This document shows positions 25,501 to 40,500 of a stretch of 64,000 nucleotides of DNA, piece by piece; position 1 is the stretch's first letter, and each line of letters starts with the position of its first letter. The notes below the pieces were generated by a model. That model saw only the letters and a program-made list of their open reading frames with translations. It made no database searches and was not told where the DNA came from. The stretch is taken from the NCBI GenBank assembly GCA_944989445.1, contig CALYLW010000014.1, forward strand, positions 800,978 through 864,977. The letters run 5' to 3'. The DNA is from Ampullaceana balthica (Eukaryota; Mollusca; Gastropoda; Lymnaeidae). A program made the position numbers and the translations under genes.

Positions 25501-28500
25501 AATACTAAATTATAAAGAATAAATTGATTATTGAAGGATTAGAGCCCTTGACGCCCTTGGCAACTGCCCCGATGCCAAGTCGTTGTTACGCCTCTGATGA
25601 GTAATGTGTGTATATTTTTTCAGATGTGGAAAACAATCAAATTTCTGATTTCAAAATAACAAATCACAAGCAAATAGTTACATATACCATTAAATAATAG
25701 CTAAATGCATGAACAAGACTAATTCTGCATTAAAACATGGATCAACAAAGTTTCTGTTTTTAAAGAAACTGTCTAATGTTGGACAGGGCAATTGATATAT
25801 GTCTGATTTAAGAGCATAAAAATGATCTACGGCAGATCAAAGGAATATTTTAGAATCATGAGAATTGTTGATGGTTACAGAGAACCAAACATCATCAACT
25901 TTATGGAAGCTTATGACAGCCAAGAGAAATATAAGACATTTAAAATACACACAATATATTTAAACTTTCTATAACATACCTTCTTCTACATATTAAAAAT
26001 TAATAATATTCTGCACCAAAACAACTTTGAGCTCCGAACGTCGGAGGCATAGCATCACTAAACACCCTAGTCTTACCCTTCACTTGGAATACAATTGCTA
26101 CATTATCTTTTTTAAAAAAATAAACTGACCAAAGGGAGACTCATAATGAAACCCTTATTAATTAAACTTATAAGAAGTTATTGAATATGGTATGGGTAAG
26201 CCTGAAAACAATGCACCAACTTGGAAAAACTTGTGTTTTTTTTGCGTCCTCTTAGGGCTTACCTATACCTTATTAAATTATTTAGGTATTTCTGTTCTAC
26301 CTAACCTGATTACATTCCCACTCTGATCTTTTATCATGTTAAACTTATACATCTCTGTCTCAGTTAAGTTTATAGTCAATAAACAAGGCTGTTGTTTTTA
26401 AGAGATAATTAGCATACTAATATTCTACTAATTAAGTGGCATTTTGAGAGAGGAAAAACAATCCCCATATTTTAATGCAAAAGTTGAACATAAATTAACA
26501 TGAATTCAAGCATCTGGTTAAATTATTTTTAAAGATATAAACATTTTTGCAAACATTATATATAACTGTGCTATCCTAAAAGATGATACTTTTGCAACAT
26601 GCATTCACTTAAAATGGTATATTCATTTGAGCTGCATTGTAACCACCTGTTGTGCTATCTTAAGCTGCAGGGTTCTGCTCAGGTGAAACTCAGATCTAAA
26701 CACCTCTCCCAGAGACTTGTGAGGTGCAAACTCCATAACAACAAGCCGCACCGGACGAATGCCTACAGCCACTAAGGCAATAACACTTGGGTGCTTCAGT
26801 CTCCTCATTATGGTAGCCTGTGACATGTTGCAAATTTTATTTATCAATGTATCTCACCAAATTTCAGTAATCTACTGAAAAATATGTTTTATAAAAATTT
26901 ATAAGCTATTAACTTATAAGTTAACTTGTTTCTGCTCAAATACTTTTTACACCACCTACAAATAACTCAAATTATAAACATTATATTTTAAAAATGGTTT
27001 AGTGTTGTCATTAATTATCTAAAATTATCAATTTATGATAATCTATATAACGTATATACTCAAGTATAAGGAGATCTTGAGTATAAGTCGACCCCTGATT
27101 TGTTACTTGAAAAGTGGAATTTTACATCTCTACAATGATCGCTACAGTAAACTCATGGCGTGTCAGCAGTGTGTATGTCATGGAATTAGCTACATACACC
27201 ATGGTGTCACAGAAACATATAATAAGTTATATAGTAGAATTATATGTATAACATATTCTGATATAAATATACTATATTAACTTACCGTACTGTCTTTAAT
27301 AAAAAAAATATATTTTGTTGCACTTTCAATTTGAAGGTTTTGAATTTTCTGCTTTTTCCGGGTAAATCAATTACTACTAAATTATACAACTATTGATCAA
27401 CAGTGTAACAGGTAGGTAGGAGATTGCTTTTAAATGTACATTAAAACCACTGAAGCATATTTGAGCAAAAATATAGTATTTATCGTGTTGATAACAGTGT
27501 ATAAAATGAGTTACGAGTGCATAAGTCGACCCCGTGATTTTGGTCTTGAAATTTTGAAGAAAAAAATCTTGACTTATACTCGAGTATATAAGGTAACCTT
27601 GGCACAGTTATTATATAAACAATCTTTTCTGTTTTACCTCTTGTCTCAGCATTTTATGAGGATGAATGTCCCCTACTGAACTAAATACTTTCACAGCTAC
27701 AACCTGTAATATACAGAACAATTTTTAAAATAATATTTATGGATTAAAATGAATGTTACTACATGTATTATGATATTTTAAAAAGTCAAAACAAATTTTA
27801 TGGTACTCAAATGCACACATTTTAAAGTATAATTTGTTTTTTCCTGTTTTAGTAATGACAGAATTGTAAATAAAGAATTATGATCCTAAAAATATAATTA
27901 ATATATTATTCTTGTATTTTGAAACACTATAAAACACTAACCTTTCCTTTATATTTGGCCTTGAAAACTGAACCAAAACCTCCATCCCCGCATAAATCTT
28001 CCACACTAAAAATGTAATCACAGAAAGAACAAACTAAATCTTTCTTAACATTTTAATTTATTGAAGACTTTAAAATTAGATAGATGCTTTCTGTTGCATT
28101 TGCAGGTGTGAATGTCCTCCAAACTGTCAAAGTTGGTGTAATTAATATTGGTTTATTTGATTCAGATTTTTTTTCAATTACTCTAACAATTTTCCTTATG
28201 GAAGTACATGTAATAGTAAATAATTAAAAAATCAAGTTTAAGTAGGCCCTAATATTTTTAAGATTAAAAAAATTTTTGTTAGATAATTGAAGACATAAAT
28301 ACCTTTCTTTGAACTGAAATTGATCCAGATCTAAGTGAAAATGAGGTTCCATATCAGCTAGCATGATGTCAGGTGCCTGGAAGAAAACTATTGAGATGTA
28401 AAATCTATATAGTAAGGCTAGTTATCAATTACAATGTAATTTTTATAGAAACTGACTTGAATTTTTTTGTTTTTGTTGCACAATTTATTTTAAATGTGAA

Positions 28501-31500
28501 CTGATTTAATACATACTTTTTTCAAAGGGGACAATTTATCTTGTATTATTTTGATTGCATATTTTAATTATATTTTTTATAAATGCGCTTTCAAATTAAG
28601 TTTTTTGCTTTTTTTTTACCTGTTACAAATAGTACTTAAAAAACCCTTAGTTAAAATACCCCTCCCCCCCGCCCCAATCACTAAAACTGACCAGTTTGAC
28701 CAAGTCCATAAAACCATGGTGTTCAGGACAGAGTATTTGTGTTTCAAATTCAGACTGTTTGAGTAGACTTTCAAACCTAAAGGAATAAGGCTGTGTTCCT
28801 GTTTGAAGATAAAAATGACACTGACATTTAAAAATCAAATTTGACCATCTCACCATGGAGTTAAAAAGCTTTGTTCAACTTTCTTGCAAAGCTAATAAGT
28901 TGATATATAAATAAATATTAAGCTTGTTCTTTTCCTTCTTTATCTTGAGGGGGTCATGATCAATATATTTTTCCTTCTGGCTCCACTGTACTTTTTTTTT
29001 ACTTGATTAAAATATAGAATAGAGAATTAGTACACAAGAAAATAAACATGTTTAAACAGAGCTCCTAACCTTGACACATAGTGCAGGGAACATATTTCTC
29101 CAAAAGTTCTCTTCCTAATCTGGGGTCCACTGATATTAGGCCAGGGTACCACTCATCTACAAGAGAGTCTGCATGATCTACAAGGTAACCCAGAAGTCTG
29201 AAACAACATTTAGTTCTGTCACATACATTAAAAAAAAACACATTTCAAATAGTAACTTTTAACAAAAACAGTCCTCTTGTTAAAAACAAATAAAATTTTA
29301 TGCATAAAAGATGCCACAATGGTTGATGTAAAAGTAGAGATCCAACAGTTGTAACAAAAGGGTCGCTAGACTGGTTTAACCAATCAGAAGCTACAACTAT
29401 AATATGAAGTTCTAATATTCAAAGCAAAAAAATATATATTTTGAAATAAAGTTAATTATCAATTTATATAATTGATTGTCAAAGTTATGGGAATTAAGAA
29501 CGATAATTTCTTGTCATTAATCACATTTGGACAGTTTTATAACAGTTAAGTAAAAATTACAAATATGGTGGCACACATAAAGATAATCCAATCTATAAGT
29601 ATAAGAGGTAATTTGTCAGTTAGTTTTAACATATCAAAAAGTTGTTTGTAAAATTAGAATCATTTTAAGAAAACTGACAGCAATTTTATCATTACTTTTA
29701 TAATCTTTAAAATAACTTTATCCAAGAAAATGTTTATCTGAGGTCTGGTTTAGATTCTGACCATTCTTCTGATTTACCTGCATCCATGTGTTGTATTTGG
29801 TACAGTCATGTGAATTTCATCTGATGAACCCTTGAAACTATCCACCAAGAAGAAAGCTGACTGGATTTCCAATAACAAAATATGTGTTAATTTCATATCA
29901 TTTATTATGATAAAATTTCATTATGTTTTTTTTCCTCATTTTAAAAGCTTTTATTTTATTCATCCTGAATTGTCAAATTGTCATGATATTACATGTATTA
30001 CCAATTTCCTTTTGCCCAACAGAGGTGACTCAAATTTTATCAGCTTGTTTTAAAATGTGTGGAAATTTTATCCTTAATTGTCAACAGAAAAATAACTAAT
30101 TTTTAAAAAGCTCATTTTATGTCAAGACTCAATCATCTGTACATGTAGGATCTATTTTGCATATTATGGACTCATTTTTTAATTTATTAAAATTTCTTAT
30201 TTACTTTAATGCAAATGATAAGGTCTTAAGTTCAATTTCTAGTGTGGAACAATAAATGTTGACACATCTTAATAGTTCCCTACCCATCTCATGGCCGTAA
30301 CCTTTTATTTTAAATTTCCAGAAAACAGCGCTAGAATTAAATAAACTGAACAATTACAGCTGCATGTAAAAATTTAGGAAATAAAATTTTGTGCCTTAGT
30401 AATTTTGTTTTTTAAATTTGTCAATTGTTCTTTCCAGGTAAGAAAATTACTACCATATTTCATATTTTGAAACAAAAATTTTAAATAACTTATCCCTCAT
30501 TATCTTAATTCTTTTTTTTCTAATCTAAATACAAAAGACTTAAAATTTTTCCCTTGAGAAAAATTAAATATTCATTTTTAACTCACTGAGTTCCATTTAA
30601 CAAATATTCCTTCTTTCCAAAATTGAACACTTGGTTTCCCTTGAAAAGATAACATGTTCTATGGAGGAGGGTGAAAAGAGATATTTCAATAATATTGTCA
30701 AAGTGTAAAGAAAATCTAAGATTGTATTAAAAGCACTACATAAAAGTAGCCTTTAAGCAATGCAATTTTGCAGTTTCCTTAATAAATTTTGTGTAGACCT
30801 CTTAATTTCAAGTAAATTGTTTGACTGTACTTAAAAACTCGCATGAATGAACATTTACATCTTTAGATAATACTAAAATCATCATACTAACTTCAGCAAA
30901 TTTACTCTCAGAGAACACAGTAAGTCTTGTAAGCAGACGTGACCAGAATCCAATGGGTGTGTGTGGCATGACATAATATCTAAATACTAGCTCTGCAGAA
31001 GTTTCACAAAATACTGGTTTAACATTAAGATTTTAAAGTGTAGCTCCTGATTAATTACTTGGGACACAGCGGCATAGCATGGGTTTCTGATGTCTGGGGC
31101 AGATGCCAAGTATGCCGCCCTTCCCTTTATAAATTATACTCTTTAGTTTTCAATTTTAAAATTATAGCTTTAGAAAAAACATAAACCCACATAAAACTTT
31201 TAGTTTTGTATCCAATCACCAAAACAAAAATAAAATTCCACCACCATAGACATTTCTACATATTATTTCCTGTGCAGACATAACATTTACATGAAAAAAG
31301 GTCTTTATTCCAAAATTAAACCATAAGCAGTTGAATGATCCTCTTCCATTATTAAAGCCTTGTTCCTCACCTGTTCTTTCTTGTACAGGCAATTCAATAT
31401 TTGGTCTCCTGTAAGGCAGCCTGCATGGAATGAGTAGCTCTTCTTCATTTCTTGGTAAGGCTATTTCAAATCTACAAAAGAAATACTTTTAACAATGCTT

Positions 31501-34500
31501 TGAGTTGTGCATTAAGTTTAGATAATAAAAACTTTTATGTTTTATTTTAATGTGATGAAATAACTGAGTAAGACTGTTTTTAACCGGATTTCAGCGGAAC
31601 TGAACCCTATTGGAGATGACACAGCCAATTTTTCAGCCCAGCCTCGTGATTGACTGGCTGGCTAGTCATTTTACAAGCTAATCAGATTGGTTCCCCCATT
31701 TCTGCCTTCTCTTGCCATTGTAATGGCAGCATCCATTGAGTGCTCACAATGGTCTGTCATTTAATAGAAATGTGCATTGTCTTAAAGATCCCCTAAAACA
31801 GTGGTTCCAGACCTTTTTATCGCCGCGGAACAGACAATGTTTTTATCCTAGGAATAAAGCAAATTAGCCTTTGATTTAAATGTTCACTGCATAAAATTGA
31901 TGCCATCTGGTAACATTAATAACTAGTAGCTGCAGTGCTCTAGTAACATGAGTTTATATTTGACTTGGGCTACAATTGCTGTTACACCCAAATACTCGTG
32001 TCAAAACTTGTTTCTCTACATAGCTAAGTATAACAAAATTATGTGACTCTTGTGTCACTTCATGTGGTTCTAACTAAATGCTAAAAAGTGTTCCATTGCA
32101 AAAAAAAAGTTTTAAAAACACTTCAGTCATGCAGTTTTTATATGGCATATTAATACTCTCTAAATAAATATAAACTAGACTAATAAAAGTTACATAAAAT
32201 AAAATTTATATACAATTAAAATTTGAGAGTACTGACTTTTCCAGTAAATGTAGATATTGTGGTATGAGGTTTGAGGGAAATACAAAGTTACTGTCTCCTG
32301 AAGTCTCCTTTCCAGTGAACAACAAGGATGCAGCTGATTTCTTCATTATCTAGAAATTGGAAAATAAATGCAATGTGCAAGATTTTAAAAACAAGTGAAA
32401 ATTTCAAATTTTCTTGGTACTAATTTTCAACAAGGTAAATACACCAATGTTAAGTTAAAAGTATTACATGAGGTAAAGAAAATAAATATTATAAACTTCT
32501 GTCTTTCAGTGTTTCCTCACACTTTCTATTTATCTATTTTAGAGAATATTTTTAATATTACTTAGCCATATTTTATATGTTAAATTTTATAGATTCAGAA
32601 ATGTTGTTAAATACTCTTCTAATAAATTGTCGACAGCGGAAAAGCTGGCTGGACAACATAAAGGAATGGACAGGGATGAAATTGCATGAATTATTGGCCG
32701 CTGCTCAAGATAGGCAAATAACGAGATCGTTATCTGTTGATGTGTCCATGCACTCCCCCCAACGACCGCAATGGTCACTGGACTGATGATGATGATGAAC
32801 AAATTGGGCTGTGTTAATATTATTTATAGTATGTAATGTTTCTTCCAGCTTACTCCATTTCTGTCAATGAATGGATTTATTTCTGGTACAGTGACAACTT
32901 GAGCCATCATACGACACAGCCAACCAGGGTTGATGAAATAAAAGTCTCTCATCTGTAGCGCTGTTTCATTATAGTGAAGCAATACTCCACTTTCATGAAG
33001 AAAAGTTATGGCCTATAGATGCAAAGAAGCCTTAATTTTAATAAACTTTTGAAGAATTACATATTCAAGTCTTCAAAAAAAATATTTTTCACTTATTTAT
33101 AACATAATGTTTTTTTTGTATAAATGAGTTGGTTCCATCTTGCTAATATAAGAAAATAATAATTCCTCACCTGCTTTCGTTCTTCATCATCAAGGATAAG
33201 ATTTCCAGACTTAATGAGGCGTAACAGTTGACCATGTCGAATAACAGGAAAACTTTTCTCAATTCGTTTAGCTTCTTCGTGTAAAAGTTCTCCTAATCTC
33301 TGCAAGTATAAATAAGGTGTATTATACATATTGTGTTACTAATAATAAAATGGTAAGTACGTAAAAATATAAAAGCTCTTAATTAGACACTACATGTCAT
33401 GGTAAGGAATTGGTACCATTGCTGGTGGGTGTGAGAATGAAGAATGTTTGGTGTTTTAGATCTATCAAATAAATATAATATATTCTATATGAACTGATCA
33501 AAACATCTTTTCAATAATGAGGATTCTTCTTTGACTGGTATTCTTTCTCTTATCAATAAATTCTAATGACTGCCTAAAAAAGAATTGGTACATTTTTTAT
33601 TTATTATTTGCAGACACAAATTTAATAATTTATGGGTTTTTTTTCCCTCTATCATTAGCTTTAGTCTCCATATCGCTTAGAAATTTATACTGAAGTTTTT
33701 TAAGTTTGATGAAAGAACTTTTAACAATCTGTTTTTATGACTTAAACTGAATATGTAAATATTAATGTCAGATTTATCTAAATTTAAAGGTTATACCAAT
33801 ATAATACTCACAACGTAACTGGCAGGAACTTTTTGTCCCATGACATGCTGGCCTTTGATTTTGAACCTGATTCATTGAATTAATGAATTATGACATGTTA
33901 TCATTTTCAGTGAAGTATTTTATTTCAGATTAATATTGTGTAAATAACAAATCACAATGGCATAAGAATTACACTTTTGAATTTTGTTTAAGTGAGCAGG
34001 TGATGAGAAAAATATAAATAGAAAACATTTAATAATTTACTGATATTAGTATATAATGTATTATTATGATTGAATAACATAATCTAATTTAAACCATCAA
34101 AAATGGAAAAGTAATTGAAAACAATTATTAACCAAATAATCAAGACTAATACTAATATGTGAAAAAGATAGTCACCCATCTACAATATCTTTGACTTTAT
34201 TTCTTAACTGCTGCAGCTCTAAAGATTCTTTGCTCACATCTACAATGGCAAAGCAGCTAATCATTGGAAGACCTAAAATGAATTAATCACTTTTTTCATT
34301 GAGATTTCTGGATGTTTAAATGTCAATAATGGTGGTAATATTAACCTAACGTTATAAAATATTTGGGACTTGGTGTAAACTTAAATTTTAACTATTTTCA
34401 TAGTTTATGTTTTTAAAGAACAAATAATGTGTTCCAAATACATTAACAACTAAGAGAATTTTTTATTTTTACTTTAAACTGTAACAATTTAATTCTATTT

Positions 34501-37500
34501 GTAAACAAAGAATATGGTTCTTACCTGGTTTGTTCACCAAATCTTTTAGCTTCACTTCAAAGTCTGCAACAATGGTTTCTCTTTCATCTAAAAAAATAAT
34601 AATTGAATAATTCTAATTGTTAACTCTTTTAAACACTTTAAATTCTGAACAAATCTGTTAAAAAATTAATCTACAAAATAAAATAATTTCTATGCATAAT
34701 TGTGTATTAGAGTAAAAATAATTTGTTTCTCATACCTGCAGGGAGCAGATCATAGTGTGTACCAACCACAACGACAGGGCAGTCTGGGGCTCTGGCATGA
34801 ATGTTAGATAACCAAGGTTTAAGCTTGTCTATTTCATCTGGTCCCATGCTTATATCATACACAACCTGAAAATAAAAATGATTAGATTACCATACTGAAA
34901 ATACTCATTACTATGAGTTTAAATAATTTATTGTATTCTTAGTCATTCTGAGAAATATTTTAAGATAATTATTTGGCTTAAAGGCAATTTACTCAAGGGA
35001 ATTTAGGATTAGTCAAGGACTAAGGCAGGGGGAATCACTATCTTGTATGCTTTTTAACTTAGCGTTAGAAAGAGTTATTAGAAACATAAATATCGACACT
35101 CGATGAACAATAACTGGATGCTTCCTGAGGGAAACTCAAGACCTAAAAGCTGTTGGCACTTTCTATAGCCAACCCATCCAGTACCTTGCATATGCTGATG
35201 ACATAGCCCTGCTTGCTAAAAGTATTAAAGACATATCAAAGTCATACATTGAATTAGAAGATGCATCACTGCAAGCAGGGCTGGAAGTCAACAACCAAAA
35301 AACAAAATAGAAAGAGAAGAAACGACAGGTGAAGACATTAAAATTAGGAACCAGACTTTTGAAAAAGTAAATCAATTCAAATACCTGGGATCAATACTAA
35401 ATGACAGGAATGAATTAATAATAGAAATCAAAGAAAGAATATCAGCCGGGAATAGAGCATACTTTAGTAGCCAGAAAATCCTCAAAAACAAAAACATTAC
35501 AAGGGAAACAAAGAAAACTCTTTATAAAACGATCATCAGACCAGCTGTAACATATGCAAGTGAAACTTGGACCTTAACAAAAGCTGCAGAAAACCTGTTA
35601 AATACATGGGAGAGGAAAGTTCTCAGGAAAATATATGGACCAACAAAGGATGAGTTCGGATGGAGAATAAGAACCAACCATGAACTATACAGTTTATATC
35701 AGGATACCACAATAGTTGCTGAAATAAAAAAGGGCAGACTGCGCTGGGCAGGACACCAAGAAAAAATGTCAAATGATAGAGGAGTAAAGAGGGTACACCA
35801 CCAAAACCCCAGAGGAAAACGGCTCAAGGGAAGACCTAGGCTTAGATGGATGGATGACGTAGTGAAAGATATACAACAACTGGGCATCCAATATTGGAGA
35901 AGAAAGCCATTGATAAGGACTGAGTGGAAGGAGGTCGTGAGGCAGGCCCAAGCCCTACATGGGCTGTAGCGCCACAGGGATAGATGAAAGGCAATTAACA
36001 ATCTATTACTGAAACTAAACTTATGTAAAATTGTTCATTACATCATGTCAAAAGTTTACTTCCGAATGCATAAAATGGAAATTCTGTAGATGAACATTGC
36101 AGAAGAGATGATTTTTTTAGGTGCTACTATCAATTTTCAATACAGAATTAAGAAACCAATGTATTATGGGCATACCAGATAAAGCGTTCTATTGGATAGA
36201 AAACACTGATGTGTGCTGTAGAAATCTTCTTGTCCAGCAAAGTCCCATGTGTTCAGTGTGTAAGTCACTGTCTTCCCAAATCTCTGCCTTTCATACCTGC
36301 ATAAACAGATGTGAGAACCAAATTGAGAAAATCGAAGTGGAAATTTACTAAATCTTATCTTATCTTATCTTTTGCAGAAGCTCCTTTTATACAGAAGATT
36401 ATTGTGTCCTACGCTTATCTATGGTTTGTGTTTAATCCTGCATTCTAATTCGAGTTTTAAATGTTGATAAAATGTTGGTTTTCCTGGTTTCTTCAGGCAA
36501 CCCATTCCACGCCCAAATTCCGGACGGGAAGAACAAAAAGTTGTATGTGTTTGTTCTTGCATATGGAATAAGAAATGTGTTTTTATCCTATGACTATCCG
36601 AAAGGCCCATGCTGTCAACCCTCCTTGAGATGTCCCTATCGTCCCTTGTCCCTTCTGTTCCCGAACCTTCCATGCAAAGATCGGCCTCATCAGCCATCTG
36701 CGCACGCACAGACAACCCTCGGATGACTAGAGTGGTCCTCGTCGTATCGACGGACGAACATATATATCTGAGGGTTGTATTAAGTTATTTTTGTGGTGTA
36801 TTTCTAAATTAGAATTAATTGCTTTATGTATAATTATACTTTACTCTTGGTTCTTCTATCCTCTAGTGTTTCAAGGTTTAATGATTTAACTAATGGGTTA
36901 TTCTTGTCAGTTTTGAATATTCTCCAGTAATGAATCTGGCAGCTCTTTTTTGAATTTGTTCTAGTTAGTCAATGTTTTATTTGGTGGATGGGTGCTATAC
37001 AGAAGACGATGCATATTCAAGTACTGGTCTCACCAACGCGAGGTAGCATTTTAGTTTAATATCTCTATTACATTTGTAAAAGTTTATTTTTATATAGCCT
37101 TAGGTTTTGTTTGATTTTTTAATAACTTCATTGACATGGGGATTCCATGATAGTTTCTCATTTATTATGACTCCTAAGTATTTTGCATCTTTAGTTTGGG
37201 TTAGTTCTTTTCCATGAATGAAATATTTTGAATTTATTTGTTTCTTTTTCTTTGTTAATCTTAACAGTTGACACTTTTCTGGGTGGAAAGACATGCTCCA
37301 AAACAATAAGATTTTAAAATATCTGAAAAAACACTTCAAGAGGTAGTGTGTTAGCTTACTTCCAATCATCAACAATTACTCCAACAGTAACAGTGGGTTT
37401 TTCTGATGAATTGCTCTTTATCTTTTTTTTCAAAGCCTGGAGTAGACTTGTCTTGCCTCTGCCACCATACCCCACTACCATTAGTTTCATCCTAAAATAG

Positions 37501-40500
37501 CGCTGAGCCTGGTTAAAAAATAAATTCATATTCATTTCAACTTTAAATATTTTTGCTTTCATTCTCAACATAATAATAACTTAAAATTGTAGAAGTTACA
37601 AGGACCAATGATAAAATATGAATTATTATGATATAATTAAATTTTTCCTGTCAACCATTTATGAGAATTCATCCAATTGCATTTCATAATGACAGTTTTT
37701 AAGCCACCTAAGATGATGTCTATGGGGTTAGCATATGAACCTACTTTTTTTAATCTGTTGTGAAGGTAAATGATCAGATCTTTCACTCTTCCTCTGGTTA
37801 ATGCATCATCCAAGTCCAAAGAGAGTCCTTCTAAAGGCATCTAAGAAAGAAAACAATGGAACAAGGAAATTTTTACAAATATAATGCAGTTTTTAACATA
37901 TTTTCCCTTTCAGAGTAACTGACAGTTGTTAATGAATTTTTAAAAATATCACATACAATACAAACACAATATACAGTCGAACCCACTTACCTCGAGCTCG
38001 GTTAGCTCGACCACCCCACTAACTCGACGTTTTTTATTGGAACCGCCAAATTCTCTCTTTGTCTTAGCATTTTTTCATCGGCTAATTCGATTTTTGTAAG
38101 TCGCCGAAACCTAGTACCTCGAGCACAAAAGAGGGCCAAATTTGCAACTTAACTTGGTTAGCTCGATCCCCATGACCAATCGCCAGCTTTTGAAAATGTT
38201 AGCTATGATTTTTTTATAACCAAGGGAAGGGACCAATTTTCTGCCTCACCAGGGTCTGCTGGTGACGTCACAGCCCGCTTGCTCAGCGCTGTTACTTCTG
38301 GTACTATGCTTCGGTAACCAAGCGAATACATTTTTTTTAAAAATCAGTCACTAGCGAACTCCACAAACAGTCTATATGTATAGACCAGAATATTATTATT
38401 ATTAAGAAAACGCTTTGATTTTGATGTCACTTTCGCTCGTGTGTTGGCTCTGGTATTCTGCCGTAACACAACATAAAATTAACTCCGGGTAATAAGCTAA
38501 TATACCGACCAAGTCCTGATAAAACGGAGTGAACAGACGAAATTTATTTAAATACCATATTATGTTTCACTCGTCAACTTGCCAGAATTATTGAATTCGC
38601 CGCGCACACGACGATCCCCCCCCCCAATAGGGTGGGGTTTAGGTGGGGTTGAGCTACACTGGCCATTTACCAAGGCACTCTGACTCAATTTAAAAAGAAA
38701 AATGTTCCTTCCCCCCAACCCACTGTAGATGTATAACAGTGGGGGAGGGGAGGGAAGGTGTCTATTCTCGCGGTCTTGTATTGGTATGTCAAAGCAAGAG
38801 GCTTCCTTTTATATAAACATCAAAGACCTGTCTAGCCTTCTAGCCTCCCCCCCCCCTCATTATCCCTAACTAGAAAACTCCGTAACTTGTCCCCGTCCCT
38901 TTGAATTCACTTAGAGCGCTGTAGTAATAGCCGTGACCTTTGACCGTACAGTGCCTCGACAACTAAGCAAATTAAAATTTTTTTAAAAAAAGCATTCATT
39001 AGCCGTAGACGATGTAGACTAAAAGTGATGACGTGTATATTATTTAGATACCGGAATAGGGAGAAAGCGATTTGAAGTCACCGTCGCTAACACAACAAAA
39101 CGAACTCCGGGGTAAAAAGCTATTACGGGCTTATGGAAGTTGCAGCTGAATAAATTATTTAAATTCCGAAGACTTAAAAGTTAAATAAATAAGCCTAAAC
39201 ATTTTTAAAGATGAGTGTAAGCGGTCGTTCGATAGTTGTAACTACGGTAAACACTAGTCCTAGCGTAATGGTAGTCAATTATTAACAAATTGAAACAATA
39301 TTTGCGACTTTTTTCCACATGCGCAGAACGATGCGTAAAGTACCTACAAATATATTTAAAATATATTTATTTGAATATTGATTGTTTTCCTTGATCCTTA
39401 TACAAATAAATGCCTTGGTATTTATTAGTAATAAACTTACACTAAGATTATGACTTTAATTATAATTACATCATTAGAATTAGTAGTAAATAGCATGAAA
39501 TAATAAAGTTCAAGGACGAACGAGCAAATGAACTAAAACTAGAGCCTCAGTCTCAGTCAGAGCCGAGTCACTAATTCATTTACATAAATCATACTCGCAA
39601 GGACGTTCCATTTTGCATAATAAAATATATCACATAATTTAACATTATATTAATATTTCTTATATTCCGATACGATTCTGATTAATCGTCCCATCACTAA
39701 TTAACGCACAACACGTATATAAAGAAATTTAAAGCGCATGTTAATATTTTGCCGCCATATTGGTTTTCGTTTTAACTCGATCATCGGTTATCTCGATGCC
39801 ATTTTTCATACCCCAACGCCGTCGACTTAACCGGTTTCGACTGTATTACAATTCAACACAGGTTGAATTTTCTTTAAAAAACCTTTTTGGTAAAGAATTA
39901 TTTCCTCACCTCCCATAGCCTTAAGCAACTGCCAAGTTCATCTGGCAAAGTTGTGAGAGGCTTGTTGTAGCTTAGATCTAGGGATTGTAATGAAGTTAAC
40001 TGTCCTATTTCCCTTGGAAGCTGTCAAATAATAATAAAATTAATTTGATCAAAATACAAACTGTAAAGAGTTAGTCTTTATATCTTTCTGCAAAGAATTT
40101 CATTGATCCAAGTGAGAACAAATGATAACTTACACTTAAATATGACGTATTTTAGACTGCTACTATGAAGAAATAGACATCTGAAACAGTGACTATGAAG
40201 AAATAGAAATCACTGACATAGTATTTTATATTAAAATAATAATTTTTCAGGCTCCTTAGTTTTCTATGATTAAATACATGTAATACAAAATTGGAATTAG
40301 ATAACATATTTAATTTATGTTAATAATTCTAAGATAGGTTTAACATTTTAACACTTGCCTCAGAAATTTTGTTGCATGACAAATGTAACTTTTCTAGTTT
40401 GCTCCACATTCGAGATCCCTCCATACTAAGCTAAAATAAAAGTTTTAAAATATAATGCAAAAAGTATTGGATTTATTTTTTCTTATTTGAACTATTGAGA

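Noticed and set aside
28551..28766. 71-codon + strand frame
   Set aside because: It overlaps the - strand exon 28692-28798, which joins in phase in the LRRK2 chain.
35699..36001. Overlapping - strand frames of 60-100 codons
   Set aside because: They are antisense shadows of the LINE A reverse transcriptase, whose + strand motifs ([17 protein letters not shown]) are recognised.
36121..36351. 76-codon + strand frame
   Set aside because: It is the complement of the Roc switch II exon, which has homology and splice support.
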